From Cupriavidus basilensis (GTDB lineage Bacteria; Pseudomonadota; Gammaproteobacteria; Burkholderiales; Burkholderiaceae), in NCBI RefSeq assembly GCF_000832305.1, contig NZ_CP010537.1, positions 62,001-126,000 of the forward strand: a stretch of DNA of 64,000 nucleotides, written 5' to 3'. The notes beneath the pieces were generated by a model. The model was not told the origin of the DNA. It did no database searches and was given only the letters and a program-made list of their open reading frames with translations. Shown piece after piece: positions 17,153 to 26,046 of this stretch. The position numbers and the translations under genes were made by a program. How positions within the stretch are numbered: position 1 is the stretch's first letter; each line of letters begins with the position of its first letter.

Positions 17153-17848
17153 ATGACTACGAATCCCCATGCGGTTATCACGCTGGCCAGCCTGACGCTC
17201 GCTGGCTGCCTGCGTTATCCGCATGCATCTGGCCATCTCGTTCGCACCGCGACGATCGCCGCGTGCCTTGCCGATCTGATGGGGCTGGATGCGGCGCACT
17301 GCGAGCGCATACGGCTCGTCACGCCGGCGCATGACGTGGGCAAGCTCGCCATCCCCGATGCCGTATTGCTCAAGCCCGGCAAGCTGCTCCCCGAAGAGCG
17401 GCAGGTGATCGAGCGGCATGCGGAGATCGGCGCGAACATACTTGCGGGCAGTGCGGACGCGCTGATGCGTCTGGCATCGCAGGTCGCGCACCATCACCAT
17501 GAGCGTTTCGACGGCACGGGCTATCCATGCGGCCTGGCCGGCAAGGAGATCCCGCTGGCCGCGCGGATCGTGGCGATCGCCGATGCGTTCGATGCCATGA
17601 CGGAGTCGCGCTGCTATCGCCCCGGCATGAGCGACGACGATGCGCTGTCGATTGTCTCGGCAGGCTCCGGCACGCAGTTCGACCCGGGCGTGGCGAGCGT
17701 TTTCCTCGCCAGCATCCCGCAGATACTGCGCAGCCGGAAGTCAGCGCAAGCGTTGCTGGATGCTGGTTCGGAGATGGCCGTGGTCGCGCGCTTCTATGGC
17801 TTGAGTCGCAACGCATTGCGGCAGATCCCGCGCCAAGCCAGAGCCTGA
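17153..17848 (+). CDS. Stand-alone HD-GYP domain protein (probable c-di-GMP phosphodiesterase)
   Basis: 231 aa. Almost the whole protein is an HD-GYP domain: HASGHLVRTATIAACLADLMG, the metal pair HDVGK, HHHERFDGTGYPCGL (the GYP loop), IPLAARIVAIADAFDAMTESR and GTQFDPGV. These degrade cyclic di-GMP. Unusually there is no receiver, PAS or membrane input domain, only a short C-terminal helix (about 195-231, FYGLSRNALRQIPRQ) that looks like a helix-turn-helix fragment. The gene starts about 60 bp from the broken LysR remnant. Confidence 0.85.
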   Translation: MTTNPHAVITLASLTLAGCLRYPHASGHLVRTATIAACLADLMGLDAAHCERIRLVTPAHDVGKLAIPDAVLLKPGKLLPEERQVIERHAEIGANILAGSADALMRLASQVAHHHHERFDGTGYPCGLAGKEIPLAARIVAIADAFDAMTESRCYRPGMSDDDALSIVSAGSGTQFDPGVASVFLASIPQILRSRKSAQALLDAGSEMAVVARFYGLSRNALRQIPRQARA

Positions 17849-17900
17849 CGCGGGATCCGCCGCGCGTTCGTTGTGCCGTGGTGCGACTTACCGCGTTTCG

Positions 17901-18545
17901 TCAGAAGCGGTAGCCCACGCCCATGCTGAACAGCCATGGATCCAGGCTCACGTTCGAGACCTTCACGCCGGCCGCCTTCACATCGCTCGACAGCCACACC
18001 TTCTTGACGTCGGCATTGAGGAACCAGTTCTTGGTGAGCTTGTAGTCCATGCCGATCTGCAGGGCCGGCGCCACGCTCCAGCTATCGAGCGACAGCGAAT
18101 TGTTGGCAATGTCGGCGCCCCAGATGCGCGTGAAGTTCAGGCCGGCGCCGATATACGGGCGGAACGTGCCGTTGGGAATGAAGTGATACTGCACCAGCAG
18201 CGTCGGCGGCAGATGTGTGAAGGAGCCGATCTTGTTGCCATCGAGGTAGACGTTCTGCTTCTGCGGCACGGTCAGCACCAGCTCGGCGGCGATGTGCGGC
18301 GTGAAGAAGTAGGTGACGTCGAGTTCCGGAATCCACTTGTTGTTGACCGTGATGCGGTCCGAGGCGCCAACGCCGCCGATCGGGTCGGACTTGCCGGCCA
18401 TGTCGAGATAGGTGCTGCGCAGGCGCACCATCCAGTTGCCCTGCGCTTCATCGGCAGCAGCAGCGGGCGTTGCGGCAACGGCGCCGAGCAAGGCAAGGGT
18501 GGCGATGGCGGTGGTGCACAGACGGGAATACAGGTGCTTCTTCAT
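17901..18545 (-). CDS. ompW: OmpW-family outer-membrane protein
   Basis: 214 aa. Signal peptide 1-29 (VAATPAAAADEAQG), then an eight-stranded barrel: GNWMVRLRSTYLD, PELDVTYFFTPHIAAELVLTVPQKQNV, LPPTLLVQYHFIPNGTFRPYIGAGLNFTRIW, NWFLNADVKKVW, and the terminal SMGVGYRF with C-terminal Phe. OmpW barrels form a narrow hydrophobic channel for small molecules. Convergent with the HD-GYP gene. Confidence 0.92.
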   Translation of the reverse strand: MKKHLYSRLCTTAIATLALLGAVAATPAAAADEAQGNWMVRLRSTYLDMAGKSDPIGGVGASDRITVNNKWIPELDVTYFFTPHIAAELVLTVPQKQNVYLDGNKIGSFTHLPPTLLVQYHFIPNGTFRPYIGAGLNFTRIWGADIANNSLSLDSWSVAPALQIGMDYKLTKNWFLNADVKKVWLSSDVKAAGVKVSNVSLDPWLFSMGVGYRF

Positions 18546-18902
18546 GATGGTTGGCTCGTGTTTTAGGAAACTTCACGCACAGTTTGGCGCAGCGTTTCCG
18601 GTCGAGCCTTGACCGAAAGCAAGAAGATGGGCACCTGTGGCGCGCGCATGCGCATGCGTCGCCGCGTTGCGACAGTCCCGGGCCGCGCAGCGCTCTTTCG
18701 CATTTCCAATCCCGGACCAAGCTTCTAAGGACATGCGCAAATATTCGTGGCGGCGAGTTTGCACCCGCCTTACGCTGTGCGCACAGTCAAGCAACGAGCA
18801 TGTCGTGGGCGTCCCGCAAGGGCGTCTTTCCGGGTGTGCCCCGTGGGGGCGGGGCACACCGGTTTTTCTGCGCCGAGGCCTTGAGCCCGGGCGTGGGCGG
18901 CA
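18546..18902. other. Intergenic region between ompW and leuA
   Basis: 357 bp upstream of ompW and downstream of leuA. Apart from the hairpin at 18830-18862 no gene, repeat or clear promoter could be recognised. No FNR-type TTGAT-N4-ATCAA site was found. Confidence 0.4.
18830..18867 (+). terminator. Hairpin with U-tract on the strand opposite to leuA
   Basis: CCG-G-GTGTGCCCC pairs with GGGGCACACCGG and is followed by TTTTT on the plus strand. It sits 35 bp beyond the leuA stop, but the T-run is on the wrong side for leuA, so it would stop plus-strand transcription entering leuA antisense. Confidence 0.5.
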
Positions 18903-20603
18903 TCAATCGACCAGGGCGTCCTCGCGCTGCGACGGGCTGGCTGCAAGCAGGTGGCGGTTCACGCCCGACACCACGGCCTTGAGCGATGCCGTGACGATAC
19001 TGGCGTCGATGCCGGCGCCGAAGCCCGTGGCGGAGTCTCCTACCCGCACTTCCACATAGCAGGCCGCGGCAGCATTGGCGCCGCACGACAGCGCGTGCTC
19101 GTGGTAATCCATCACGCGCACCGGCATGTCCAGCGCGCCGTTGAGGCCGCTGACGAACGCATCGATCGGGCCGTTGCCCCGGCCGCGCGCGCTGAGCGCT
19201 TCGCCATCGCGCAGCAACGCCACTTCGATCTCCACCTGGCCGTCGCTGCCGGACACCATCTGGTGGCCCATATAGCGCAGCGGCGCCTCATGTTCGAGGT
19301 ATTCGCGCTTGAACAAGCCATACAAGTCATCGGCGCTGGCCTCGAGCCCGCTCTCGTCGGTCATCGACTGCACCGCGCGGCTGAACTCGATCTGCAGGCG
19401 GCGCGGCATATAGATGCCGTGCACCTGCTCCAGCAGGTAGGCCATGCCGCCCTTGCCGGACTGGCTGTTTACGCGGATCACCGCATCGTAGCTGCGGCCA
19501 AGGTCGGCCGGGTCGATCGGCAGGTAAGGCACCTCCCAGATCGCGTCCGCCTTGTGTTGCGCGAAGCCTTTGCGAATCGCATCCTGGTGCGAGCCGGAGA
19601 AGGCCGTGAAGACGAGGTCGCCCACATACGGGTGGCGCGGATGCACGGGGAGCTGGTTGCAATCCTCCACGCACTGGCGCACTTCATCGATGTCGGAAAA
19701 ATCGAGCCCGGGGTCCACGCCCTGCGTGTAGAGATTGAGCGCCAGCGTCACCAGGTCGACATTGCCGGTGCGCTCGCCATTGCCAAACAGGCAGCCTTCC
19801 ACGCGATCGGCGCCCGCCATCACGGCAAGCTCGGCGGCTGCCACCGCGGTGCCACGGTCATTGTGCGGGTGCACCGACAGTACGATGTCCGCGCGCCGTG
19901 CAAGATGCCGGTGCATCCATTCGACCTGGTCGGCGAAGATATTGGGTGTGCTGCATTCCACCGTGGTCGGCAGGTTGAGAATGAGCGGGCGCGTGGGGCC
20001 GGGCTGCCAGATCGCGGATACCGCATCGCAAACCTCGAGCGAGAAATCCAGCTCGGTCATGCTGAAGGTCTCGGGGGAGTATTCGTAGCTCCATGCCGTC
20101 TCGGGCATGCCGTCGGTCAGCGCCTTGATCAGGCGGGTGCCCTCCAGCGCGATCTCCTTGACCTCCTCGCGGCTCGCACCAAACACGATGCGGCGAAACG
20201 CGGGGGCGATCGGGTTGTAGAGGTGCACCACGGCGCGCGCGGCGCCGCGCACGGATTCGATGGTGCGCCGTATCAGGTCCTCGCGCGCCTGCGTCAGCAC
20301 CACGATGGTCACGTCGTCCGGGATGCGGTCTTCCTCGATCAGCATCCGCACGAAATCGAAATCGGTCTGCGAGGCCGAGGGGAAGGCCACTTCGATCTGC
20401 TTCAGCCCGATCTTGACCAGTTGCTCGAAGAAGCGGAGCTTGCGCTGCGGGTTCATCGGCTCGATCAGGGCCTGGTTGCCATCGCGCAGATCCGTGCTCA
20501 TCCAGACCGGCGCGCGCGTGATGCGCTTGGCGGGCCAGGTTCGGTCGGCGATATCTACGGCAGTGGCAGGGCGGTATTTGGTGGCGGGGTTGCGCAACAT
20601 CAT
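18903..20603 (-). CDS. leuA: 2-isopropylmalate synthase (long form)
   Basis: 566 aa from ATG at 20603 (ATGATG; GGAAGGAGAA ribosome site just upstream). It condenses acetyl-CoA with 2-oxoisovalerate, the committed step to leucine. Metal-binding and catalytic motifs: [27 protein letters not shown] (HxH), [13 protein letters not shown]-terminal leucine-sensing domain ([30 protein letters not shown]). It is the about 560-residue class common in betaproteobacteria rather than the shorter enteric form. A leucine-rich leader reading frame upstream suggests attenuation. Confidence 0.95.
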   Translation of the reverse strand: MMLRNPATKYRPATAVDIADRTWPAKRITRAPVWMSTDLRDGNQALIEPMNPQRKLRFFEQLVKIGLKQIEVAFPSASQTDFDFVRMLIEEDRIPDDVTIVVLTQAREDLIRRTIESVRGAARAVVHLYNPIAPAFRRIVFGASREEVKEIALEGTRLIKALTDGMPETAWSYEYSPETFSMTELDFSLEVCDAVSAIWQPGPTRPLILNLPTTVECSTPNIFADQVEWMHRHLARRADIVLSVHPHNDRGTAVAAAELAVMAGADRVEGCLFGNGERTGNVDLVTLALNLYTQGVDPGLDFSDIDEVRQCVEDCNQLPVHPRHPYVGDLVFTAFSGSHQDAIRKGFAQHKADAIWEVPYLPIDPADLGRSYDAVIRVNSQSGKGGMAYLLEQVHGIYMPRRLQIEFSRAVQSMTDESGLEASADDLYGLFKREYLEHEAPLRYMGHQMVSGSDGQVEIEVALLRDGEALSARGRGNGPIDAFVSGLNGALDMPVRVMDYHEHALSCGANAAAACYVEVRVGDSATGFGAGIDASIVTASLKAVVSGVNRHLLAASPSQREDALVD

Positions 20604-20625
20604 GACGGTTCTCCTTCCTCGCGGG

Positions 20626-20674
20626 AAGATGCAAGACACAAGAAGCAAAGGGCAAAAAGCAAAAAGCAGGACGC
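20626..20674. repeat. Degenerate 7-bp tandem repeat (7 units) in the leuA leader
   Basis: On the plus strand the units are AAGATGC, AAGACAC, AAGAAGC, AAAGGGC, AAAAAGC, AAAAAGC, AGGACGC, i.e. ARRRNNC. On the leuA mRNA this is a pyrimidine-rich tract ending 22 nt before the ATG. Confidence 0.7.
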
Positions 20675-20728
20675 AGGATCGCCAGGGCGTTGAAGCGCTC
20701 AACAGCGAAGGCGTCAGAATGCCAATGC

Positions 20729-20763
20729 GGAAAAAGGGTGGCGCGAGGCTGCCGAACTGCCAC
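20729..20763 (-). terminator. Candidate leuA attenuator hairpin
   Basis: On the minus strand GTGGC (from 20763) pairs with GCCAC around a 16-nt loop and is followed by CCTTTTT. The stem is short, but its place between the leucine-rich leader frame and leuA fits a transcription attenuator. Confidence 0.4.
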
Positions 20764-20769
20764 TAGGCA

Positions 20770-20952
20770 CTAGGCCCGGCAACCGATCAGTAGGTCTAGC
20801 AGTAGCGAGGAGGAAAGACGCGGCGCCGACAGGGCCGGTGCAACCACAGCAATGGCGGTACCCAGCGCGCAACCTGCTGCCGGCACGCGCGCGGCTGCAG
20901 CGATGCGGGAGGCATCGGCGGCGCGGCGGTGGAAGCAGGTGGCTTGGTGCAT
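20770..20952 (-). CDS. Candidate leuA leader peptide with clustered Leu codons
   Basis: A 60-codon frame ends LSSSLLLDLLIGCRA-stop. The codons of the leucine run are CTT TCC TCC TCG CTA CTG CTA GAC CTA CTG (20817 to 20788, minus strand): six Leu in ten codons, three of them CTA, which the neighbouring genes hardly use. A hairpin with a T-run follows the stop, then leuA 170 bp on. The ATG at 20952 lacks a clear ribosome site; a GTG at 20847 would give a 25-residue peptide closer to typical leaders. Exact start uncertain. Confidence 0.5.
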   Translation of the reverse strand: MHQATCFHRRAADASRIAAAARVPAAGCALGTAIAVVAPALSAPRLSSSLLLDLLIGCRA

Positions 20953-21411
20953 TGCGTAGTGTGTGGGAAGCGGTGCGGATGACCCGGATGGCGCGGATGG
21001 CGCGGCTTATGCCAATTACCAAGGTGCGTCGATCACTTGTACTTGTCATGCATGCCGAGCCCGCTGTTCAGCGCTCGGCATCCGGCAAGAATAGTCGAGA
21101 ACGCGAACGGGCGTCAAGGACGAGTGCGCCGGGTCCCCTGCGGATAACCGGCTGGCCAGCCACCTCCGCCTGGCCTTCAGCACGGACTTGTGGTTGAGCC
21201 CCGACGTGCGTCAGCGTACATAGGCGCTGAACGCTCAGCCGTTTGGCTGGTACAGAAGCGTGCGCATCGTGACTAGCCTGGATAGCACGCGACCGTCCGA
21301 TTCCGCCATTTTCCTGTCCGGTCGCGTCAACCTGACGAGTCTGGCCAGCGGCATCCTGCTTCGGCTTTTGTCGGCGGGGGGCCGGGATTCAACGCCATAC
21401 GGGGAGACATC
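20953..21411. other. Intergenic region between leuA leader and lipoprotein gene
   Basis: About 460 bp that must contain the leuA promoter and that of the lipoprotein gene. I can see an 8-bp inverted repeat TGCCGAGC/GCTCGGCA (21053-21080) but no convincing promoter or small gene. Confidence 0.35.
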
Positions 21412-22767
21412 ATGAGAAACACCAAGACGTGGCCAGCATGGCTGGCCTGCGCCGCCATGGCATTGCTGATGGCGGGCTGTGGCGGCGGCGGTGGCAGCTC
21501 GGGCGCCGCATCGCCCACCACCGCGAGCACCGCCGCGGATACCACTCCGGTGAAATACTCGGTGACGCTCACGATGACCTCGGGACAGGTCGGGGTGGGC
21601 CGCAGCATCTCGATGTCGGCCTCGGTGGTGGACAGCAAGGGAGCGGACGTCACGTCGTCCAGCACCTTTGCCTGGACGTCGTCCAGCAACGCCATCGCCA
21701 CCGTGGTGCCGGCCGCAAACGGCAGCGCCACCATCACGGGTGTGGCGGTCGGCACGGCCACCATCCAGGTGGTGGCCACCGTCAAGGCGGCGGACAACAG
21801 CACCACGCAACTGCCCGCGCAAACGGCCACGGTGGCCGTGCAGCCCACCGCCGTCAGCTACAACCTCGCACTGTCGAATCCGGTCCTGTCGCTGGTTGAC
21901 GGGCAGGTACAGCCGGTCACGGCGACGCTGGTCGATGGCAACGGCGGCGACGTCAGCGCAGCCGTGCACGACTGGGCCTGGGCCAGCTCGATTAGCAACG
22001 TACAGGTCAGCGCCGCGCAGAATGCCGCATCGCTGACGGGCGTCAACAGCTCGGATACCGCCGCCGCGGTCGGCACGGTCACGGTCTCGGTCACCGCGCC
22101 CAACGGCATTGCTGTCAGCGGGCAGATGCTGGTGACGGTGCAGAAGAACACTGGCTACACCTACCGGCTCGAGCTATCACAAGGGGGCGTGCCCATCAAC
22201 GCGCTGTCGGTGCTGAACGGCTATCCGCAGATCTTCAACGCGCGCGTGATCCGCAGCGATTCGCATGATTCCACCGCGGATTTCGACGGCACCTGGCGCT
22301 ACGCCGCCACCTCGCCAACGCTTTCCGTTGCGGCGGACCCCGCTACGCGGCAGGCCACGTTGAGCACCAGCATCGTGATCGGCACGCCCACCGTGCAGAG
22401 CTTGCTGCAGGTGAGCGCGGCCAGCAGCAAGATAGCGGGCACGCCCAAGGCCAGCCTGACCGTGACGGAGCAGCCGAAGTGGGCGCTGGTCTATAACGGG
22501 CCGCAACCGCTCAAGCTGCTGCTGTCGCTGCCCGTGCCGACTCCCGTCACCGCCACGCTCATGAATTTCGGCGCCAACGCGCCCTATCTTGGCTGCACGG
22601 GCTGGAGCTGGACCAGCAGCGCCAACGTAGCGTTCGCGGGTGGCGTCAATGCCGCGCAGATCGTGGTGACGCCTTTGGCGCTCGGCGATTTCACAGTGAC
22701 CGCAACCTGCACGGCCGGCCCTGAACTGCAGCCGATTTCCATCACGATTCCGGGAACGGTGAGTTGA
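21412..22767 (+). CDS. Lipoprotein with bacterial Ig-like repeats
   Basis: 451 aa. Lipobox ALLMAGC then GGGGGSS, so lipid-anchored. Behind a Ser/Ala/Thr linker there are about four beta-sandwich units with Big_2-like spacing: VTLTMTSGQVGVGRSISMSASVVDSKGADVTSSSTFAWTSS, ALSNPVLSLVDGQVQPVTATLVDGNGGDV, YRLELSQGGVPINALSVLNGYPQ, and a final domain with a Cys pair (LGCTGW and TATCTAG). Likely surface or periplasmic, structural or adhesive; no enzymatic motif. Monocistronic, ending in a strong terminator. Confidence 0.75.
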   Translation: MRNTKTWPAWLACAAMALLMAGCGGGGGSSGAASPTTASTAADTTPVKYSVTLTMTSGQVGVGRSISMSASVVDSKGADVTSSSTFAWTSSSNAIATVVPAANGSATITGVAVGTATIQVVATVKAADNSTTQLPAQTATVAVQPTAVSYNLALSNPVLSLVDGQVQPVTATLVDGNGGDVSAAVHDWAWASSISNVQVSAAQNAASLTGVNSSDTAAAVGTVTVSVTAPNGIAVSGQMLVTVQKNTGYTYRLELSQGGVPINALSVLNGYPQIFNARVIRSDSHDSTADFDGTWRYAATSPTLSVAADPATRQATLSTSIVIGTPTVQSLLQVSAASSKIAGTPKASLTVTEQPKWALVYNGPQPLKLLLSLPVPTPVTATLMNFGANAPYLGCTGWSWTSSANVAFAGGVNAAQIVVTPLALGDFTVTATCTAGPELQPISITIPGTVS

Positions 22768-22799
22768 TGCGGCGCCCAGCTTTGGCCTGAGCTTTCACG

Positions 22800-22831
22800 C
22801 GGCGCCCGGCATGTGTTCCTGCCGGGCGCCG
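22800..22831 (+). terminator. Rho-independent-type terminator
   Basis: CGGCGCCCGGCA and TGCCGGGCGCCG form a perfect 12-bp stem with an 8-nt loop, followed by TTGTTG, 32 bp after the lipoprotein stop. Confidence 0.7.
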
Positions 22832-22997
22832 TTGTTGATGGAGATCGTGCCACGCAGATGTTGGCGAGGAGGGAAAGAGCGAGGGAGGAGGTGCCGAAGA
22901 CGCTGTGAACCAGCGCGGCGAACCCAAAGCGTACCCGTTTCTGCGTGGATCAAAAACGTGGCCAGCGATGGGTTTTGGGGCGTGACCGTGCTGCCAA

Positions 22998-23318
22998 TCA
23001 GCGCTTGGCCACGAAGCGGATGACTTGCTCGCTGGCCTGCGTGACCGGCGCTGGCTGCGCGCTGCCAGCGGTGCTGGAGCCGCAGGTATTGCACCCGCCG
23101 CTGTCGCAGCCGCTCGCGCAGCCGGCCGCGGCCTGTGGTGCCAGCCAGGCTGCCGCGCGCCGGCGCCATCCGGTGGCATCGGTGCCACCCAGGCGCGCAG
23201 CCAGCCCGGCCTTGATCCGTTCGCGGGTGCGCGGCGCATAGCGGGCCAGCACGGAGATCGTGCAGGCCAGCACGATCAGCGGCACCAGCAGGGTTTCAAC
23301 GGCGTGGTAGAGGCTCAT
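22998..23318 (-). CDS. Small Cys-rich membrane protein linked to feoAB
   Basis: 106 aa. One N-terminal membrane helix (VETLLVPLIVLACTISVLARYA), a basic stretch, then a cysteine cluster CASGCDSGGCNTCGS (about 66-80) and a polar tail. It starts 18 bp after the feoB stop, so it is the third gene of the feo operon. Such small proteins occur in the position of FeoC, but the sequence does not match the FeoC winged helix; a metal- or redox-sensing partner of FeoB is my inference. Confidence 0.65.
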   Translation of the reverse strand: MSLYHAVETLLVPLIVLACTISVLARYAPRTRERIKAGLAARLGGTDATGWRRRAAAWLAPQAAAGCASGCDSGGCNTCGSSTAGSAQPAPVTQASEQVIRFVAKR

Positions 23319-23336
23319 GGCTGCAATGTCCTCGCT

Positions 23337-25208
23337 TCAGCTCAGCATCAGGGTGATGTGGTACGTGGCAAAGGCCGCCACGTAGCCGAGCCCGAACAGG
23401 TAGGCCGTCGAGGCAGCCATCACCTTCCAGGAGCCGGTCTCGCGCCGGATCACCGCCATCGTGGAGATGCACTGCGGCGCGAACACGAACCAGGCCAGCA
23501 GCGACAGCGCGGTGGCCAGCGACCATTGCGCGGCGATCATCGGCACCAGCTGGCTGGCCATGGCGTCCTCGCTGCCGGACAGCGCATAGACGGTGGCCAG
23601 CGCGCCTACGGCGACTTCGCGCGCCGCCAGGCCAGGCACCAGCGCGATGCAGATCTGCCAGTTGAAGCCGATCGGCGCAAAGACATGCTCAAGCGCCCGG
23701 CCGATCATGCCGGCGAAGCTGAAGTCGATGGCCGGGGCGGTGGCGCCGTCCGGCGGCGACGGGAACGTGGCCAGGAACCACAGCACCACCGTCAGCGTCA
23801 GGATCACCTTGCCCACGCGGGACAGGAAGATGCGGGCACGCTCCCACAGGCCGATCGCCACGTCGCGCACATTGGGGATGCGGTACGAGGGCAGCTCCAT
23901 CATCAGCGGGTGGTCGGTGCGGTCACGGCGGAAATACTTCAGCACGTACGCCACCACCAGCGCGCTCACGATGCCCGCCACATAGAGGGCGAACAGCACC
24001 AGGCCCTGGAGGTTGAACATCCCCATCACCGTGCGCGCCGGGATGAAGGCGCCGATCAGCAGCGCGTACACGGGCAGCCGCGCGGAGCACGTCATCAGCG
24101 GCGCCACCAGAATGGTCGCGAGGCGGTCGCGCGGGTCCTGGATGGTGCGCGTGGCCATGATGCCGGGAATCGCGCAGGCAAAACTGGAGAGCAGCGGGAT
24201 AAAGGAGCGGCCGGACAAGCCGGCGCCCATCATCAGGCGGTCGAGCAGGAAGGCGGCGCGCGGCAGGTAGCCGGATTCCTCCAGTGTCAGGATGAACAGG
24301 AACAGGATCAGGATCTGCGGCAGGAACACGACAACGGCACCCAGGCCGGCGATCAGGCCATCCACCAGCAGGCTGCGCAGCATGCCCTCGGGCAGATGGC
24401 TGCCGACGATCTCGCCGAACCAGTGCACGCCGCCCTCTATGCCGTCCATCAGCGGGGTGGCCCAGGAGAACACCGCCTGGAACATCAGGAACAGCAGCAC
24501 GGCCAGGATCACCAGGCCGAACACCGGATGCAGCAGGATGCGGTCGAGCCGGTCGTCCATGGCCGCGGTACGTGCCGGCATGGTCACAGCGGCGTCCAGC
24601 AGGCGCTTGACCTCCTGGTGCACGTCCATGTCGGATGCCGGCTCGGGGGCGGCATCCGGCACTTGCGGCAAGGCCGCGTCCAGTGCGGCCAGCAGGCTGG
24701 CGGCGCCATCGCGCTTGACGGCAATCGTCTGGACCACCGGCACCCCGAGCGCGGCGGCCAGCTTGTCGCGGTCGATGCGGATGCCGCGCTTGGCCGCGGC
24801 ATCGCTCATATTGAGCACCAGCACCATGGGCAGGCCCAGGCGGCGCAGTTCCAGCACGAAGCGCAGGTGCAGGCGCAGGTTGGTGGCATCCACCACCGAC
24901 ACCAGCAGGTCGGGGCGCGGCTCGCCCGGGCGCTTGCCCAGGCAGATATCGCGCGTGATGGCTTCATCCAGGCTGGCTGCATGCAGGCTATAGGCACCCG
25001 GCAGGTCCAGCACACGCACCTGCCTGCCGGCCGGCGAGACGAAATGGCCTTCCTTGCGCTCGACGGTGACGCCGGCGTAGTTGGCCACCTTCTGGCGGCT
25101 GCCGGTCAGGCGGTTGAACAGCGCGGTCTTGCCGCAATTGGGATTGCCCACCAGCGCAACGCGCAATGCGGGACGCTGGGAAGCGGAAGTCGGGTTGGCG
25201 ACAGACAT
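23337..25208 (-). CDS. feoB: Ferrous iron transport protein B
   Basis: 623 aa. Cytosolic G-protein domain with G1 GNPNCGKTALFN (about 17-28), G3 DLPGAYSL and G4 NMSD, then a helical linker and a polytopic membrane core with two gate modules containing conserved Cys (SSFACAIPGIMATRTI; TCSARLPVYALL). Drives GTP-dependent Fe2+ import through the inner membrane. Somewhat shorter than the about 770-residue E. coli protein, as is usual for betaproteobacterial forms. Lies between feoA (19 bp) and the Cys-rich small protein. Confidence 0.96.
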   Translation of the reverse strand: MSVANPTSASQRPALRVALVGNPNCGKTALFNRLTGSRQKVANYAGVTVERKEGHFVSPAGRQVRVLDLPGAYSLHAASLDEAITRDICLGKRPGEPRPDLLVSVVDATNLRLHLRFVLELRRLGLPMVLVLNMSDAAAKRGIRIDRDKLAAALGVPVVQTIAVKRDGAASLLAALDAALPQVPDAAPEPASDMDVHQEVKRLLDAAVTMPARTAAMDDRLDRILLHPVFGLVILAVLLFLMFQAVFSWATPLMDGIEGGVHWFGEIVGSHLPEGMLRSLLVDGLIAGLGAVVVFLPQILILFLFILTLEESGYLPRAAFLLDRLMMGAGLSGRSFIPLLSSFACAIPGIMATRTIQDPRDRLATILVAPLMTCSARLPVYALLIGAFIPARTVMGMFNLQGLVLFALYVAGIVSALVVAYVLKYFRRDRTDHPLMMELPSYRIPNVRDVAIGLWERARIFLSRVGKVILTLTVVLWFLATFPSPPDGATAPAIDFSFAGMIGRALEHVFAPIGFNWQICIALVPGLAAREVAVGALATVYALSGSEDAMASQLVPMIAAQWSLATALSLLAWFVFAPQCISTMAVIRRETGSWKVMAASTAYLFGLGYVAAFATYHITLMLS

Positions 25209-25227
25209 ATTCTTGGCAGGTGCCCGG

Positions 25228-25533
25228 TCAGGCAGCGGAGCGTTTGGCGGCGGGCGCGTCGGGTTGCGCTGCCGGCGTGATGCTGGAGACGGTGGCGCTT
25301 AGCGCTTCCACGGTGATGCGGGCCGCTTCGGCGCGGCGCAAGGCAAACCGGGTAAAGCCCACCTGGGCGACAAGGGGATCCATGCCGAACGGTCCCAGCG
25401 CGATGACCTGTACGGCTTCGCCCGGCACAAAGCCGAGTTCGCGCAGGCGGCGTGCTACCGGATCGTTAGGAGAGTTGTCATCGATCGACACGATGACAGC
25501 GGCGGCGCGCCGCGGAAGTTCAGACAACCGCAT
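25228..25533 (-). CDS. feoA: Ferrous iron transport protein A
   Basis: 101 aa from ATG at 25533, preceded by GGAAG at proper spacing; a GTG 17 codons upstream is an alternative. SH3-like FeoA fold: MRLSELPRRAAAVIVSI, ARRLRELGFVPGEAVQVIALGPFGMDPLVAQVGFTRFALRRAEAARITVE. The C-terminal tail (about 20 residues, Ala/Pro-rich) is longer than usual. Cytosolic partner of FeoB, first gene of the operon. Confidence 0.92.
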   Translation of the reverse strand: MRLSELPRRAAAVIVSIDDNSPNDPVARRLRELGFVPGEAVQVIALGPFGMDPLVAQVGFTRFALRRAEAARITVEALSATVSSITPAAQPDAPAAKRSAA

Positions 25534-26046
25534 GTGGCTTCCAGTCCGTTGGCGCGAGGCACGGCACGCAGTCGGCAAACTCACACCAGGGTTGGTAAAT
25601 GAAAATCGTTCCTATTGTAGCCGATTTGCATGCGGGCGTTTTGATTTCGCGCAGTTGTGCTGTTCGTGCGCGCTGCCTGCATGGCGCACCACAATGCCGG
25701 CGGCGCGCAATCGCCCGAAGCGCACGTCAGGCAACATTCGGCCGCGCCCGCACCGATATCGGCGCCGCTCGCGAGTGTGAGCAGCGCGCTGGTGCCGGTG
25801 CCGCCGCCGAGGTCCTCCGTGCCGCGCAGGCCCCAGCGCGAGCCGCAGAGGCGGCAAGTGCAAACGCAAGGCGCAAGCGGTCGCACGGGATCCGTGATGG
25901 CCGTGGCGTCGCGGTGTTGCAACGGGATTGGGTGGGGGGCGGGCGGCGCGCGGCGCCCCGTGGGTCTCAGCTGGCCCTGGCGAGCTTTAGCAGGCTCTGT
26001 TGGCCTCTGTCGGCTTTTGTTTGTTTTTGTTGGTTTTTTGCGGGTC
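25534..26046. other. Intergenic region upstream of feoA
   Basis: Holds the feo promoter at 25595-25619; the rest up to the convergent-facing Bug gene end has no supported gene. Its right end (25985-26040) is a strongly T/G-rich tract on the plus strand. Confidence 0.45.
25595..25619 (-). promoter_or_regulatory. Fur-like box overlapping the feo promoter
   Basis: GTAAATGAAAATCGTTCCT (25595-25613) agrees with the 19-bp Fur consensus at about 12 positions, and abuts a minus-strand -10 element TACAAT (25619-25614). Placement over the expected transcription start fits Fur repression when iron is plentiful. Confidence 0.55.

Noticed and set aside
17018..17500. Minus-strand frame overlapping the LysR remnant, considered as its missing N-terminus in another frame
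   Set aside because: It contains no helix-turn-helix or linker sequence and is simply antisense to the HD-GYP gene.
18951..20693. 580-codon plus-strand frame opposite leuA
   Set aside because: Antisense shadow; leuA on the minus strand is unmistakable.
23025..25280. 751-codon plus-strand frame opposite feoB
   Set aside because: Shadow of feoB: His/Gln/Arg-rich product with no family features.
25581..25922. 113-codon minus-strand frame with several Cys pairs upstream of feoA
   Set aside because: The Cys motifs are tempting, but there is no ribosome site, it overlaps the feo promoter and Fur-like box, and the sequence resembles no family.
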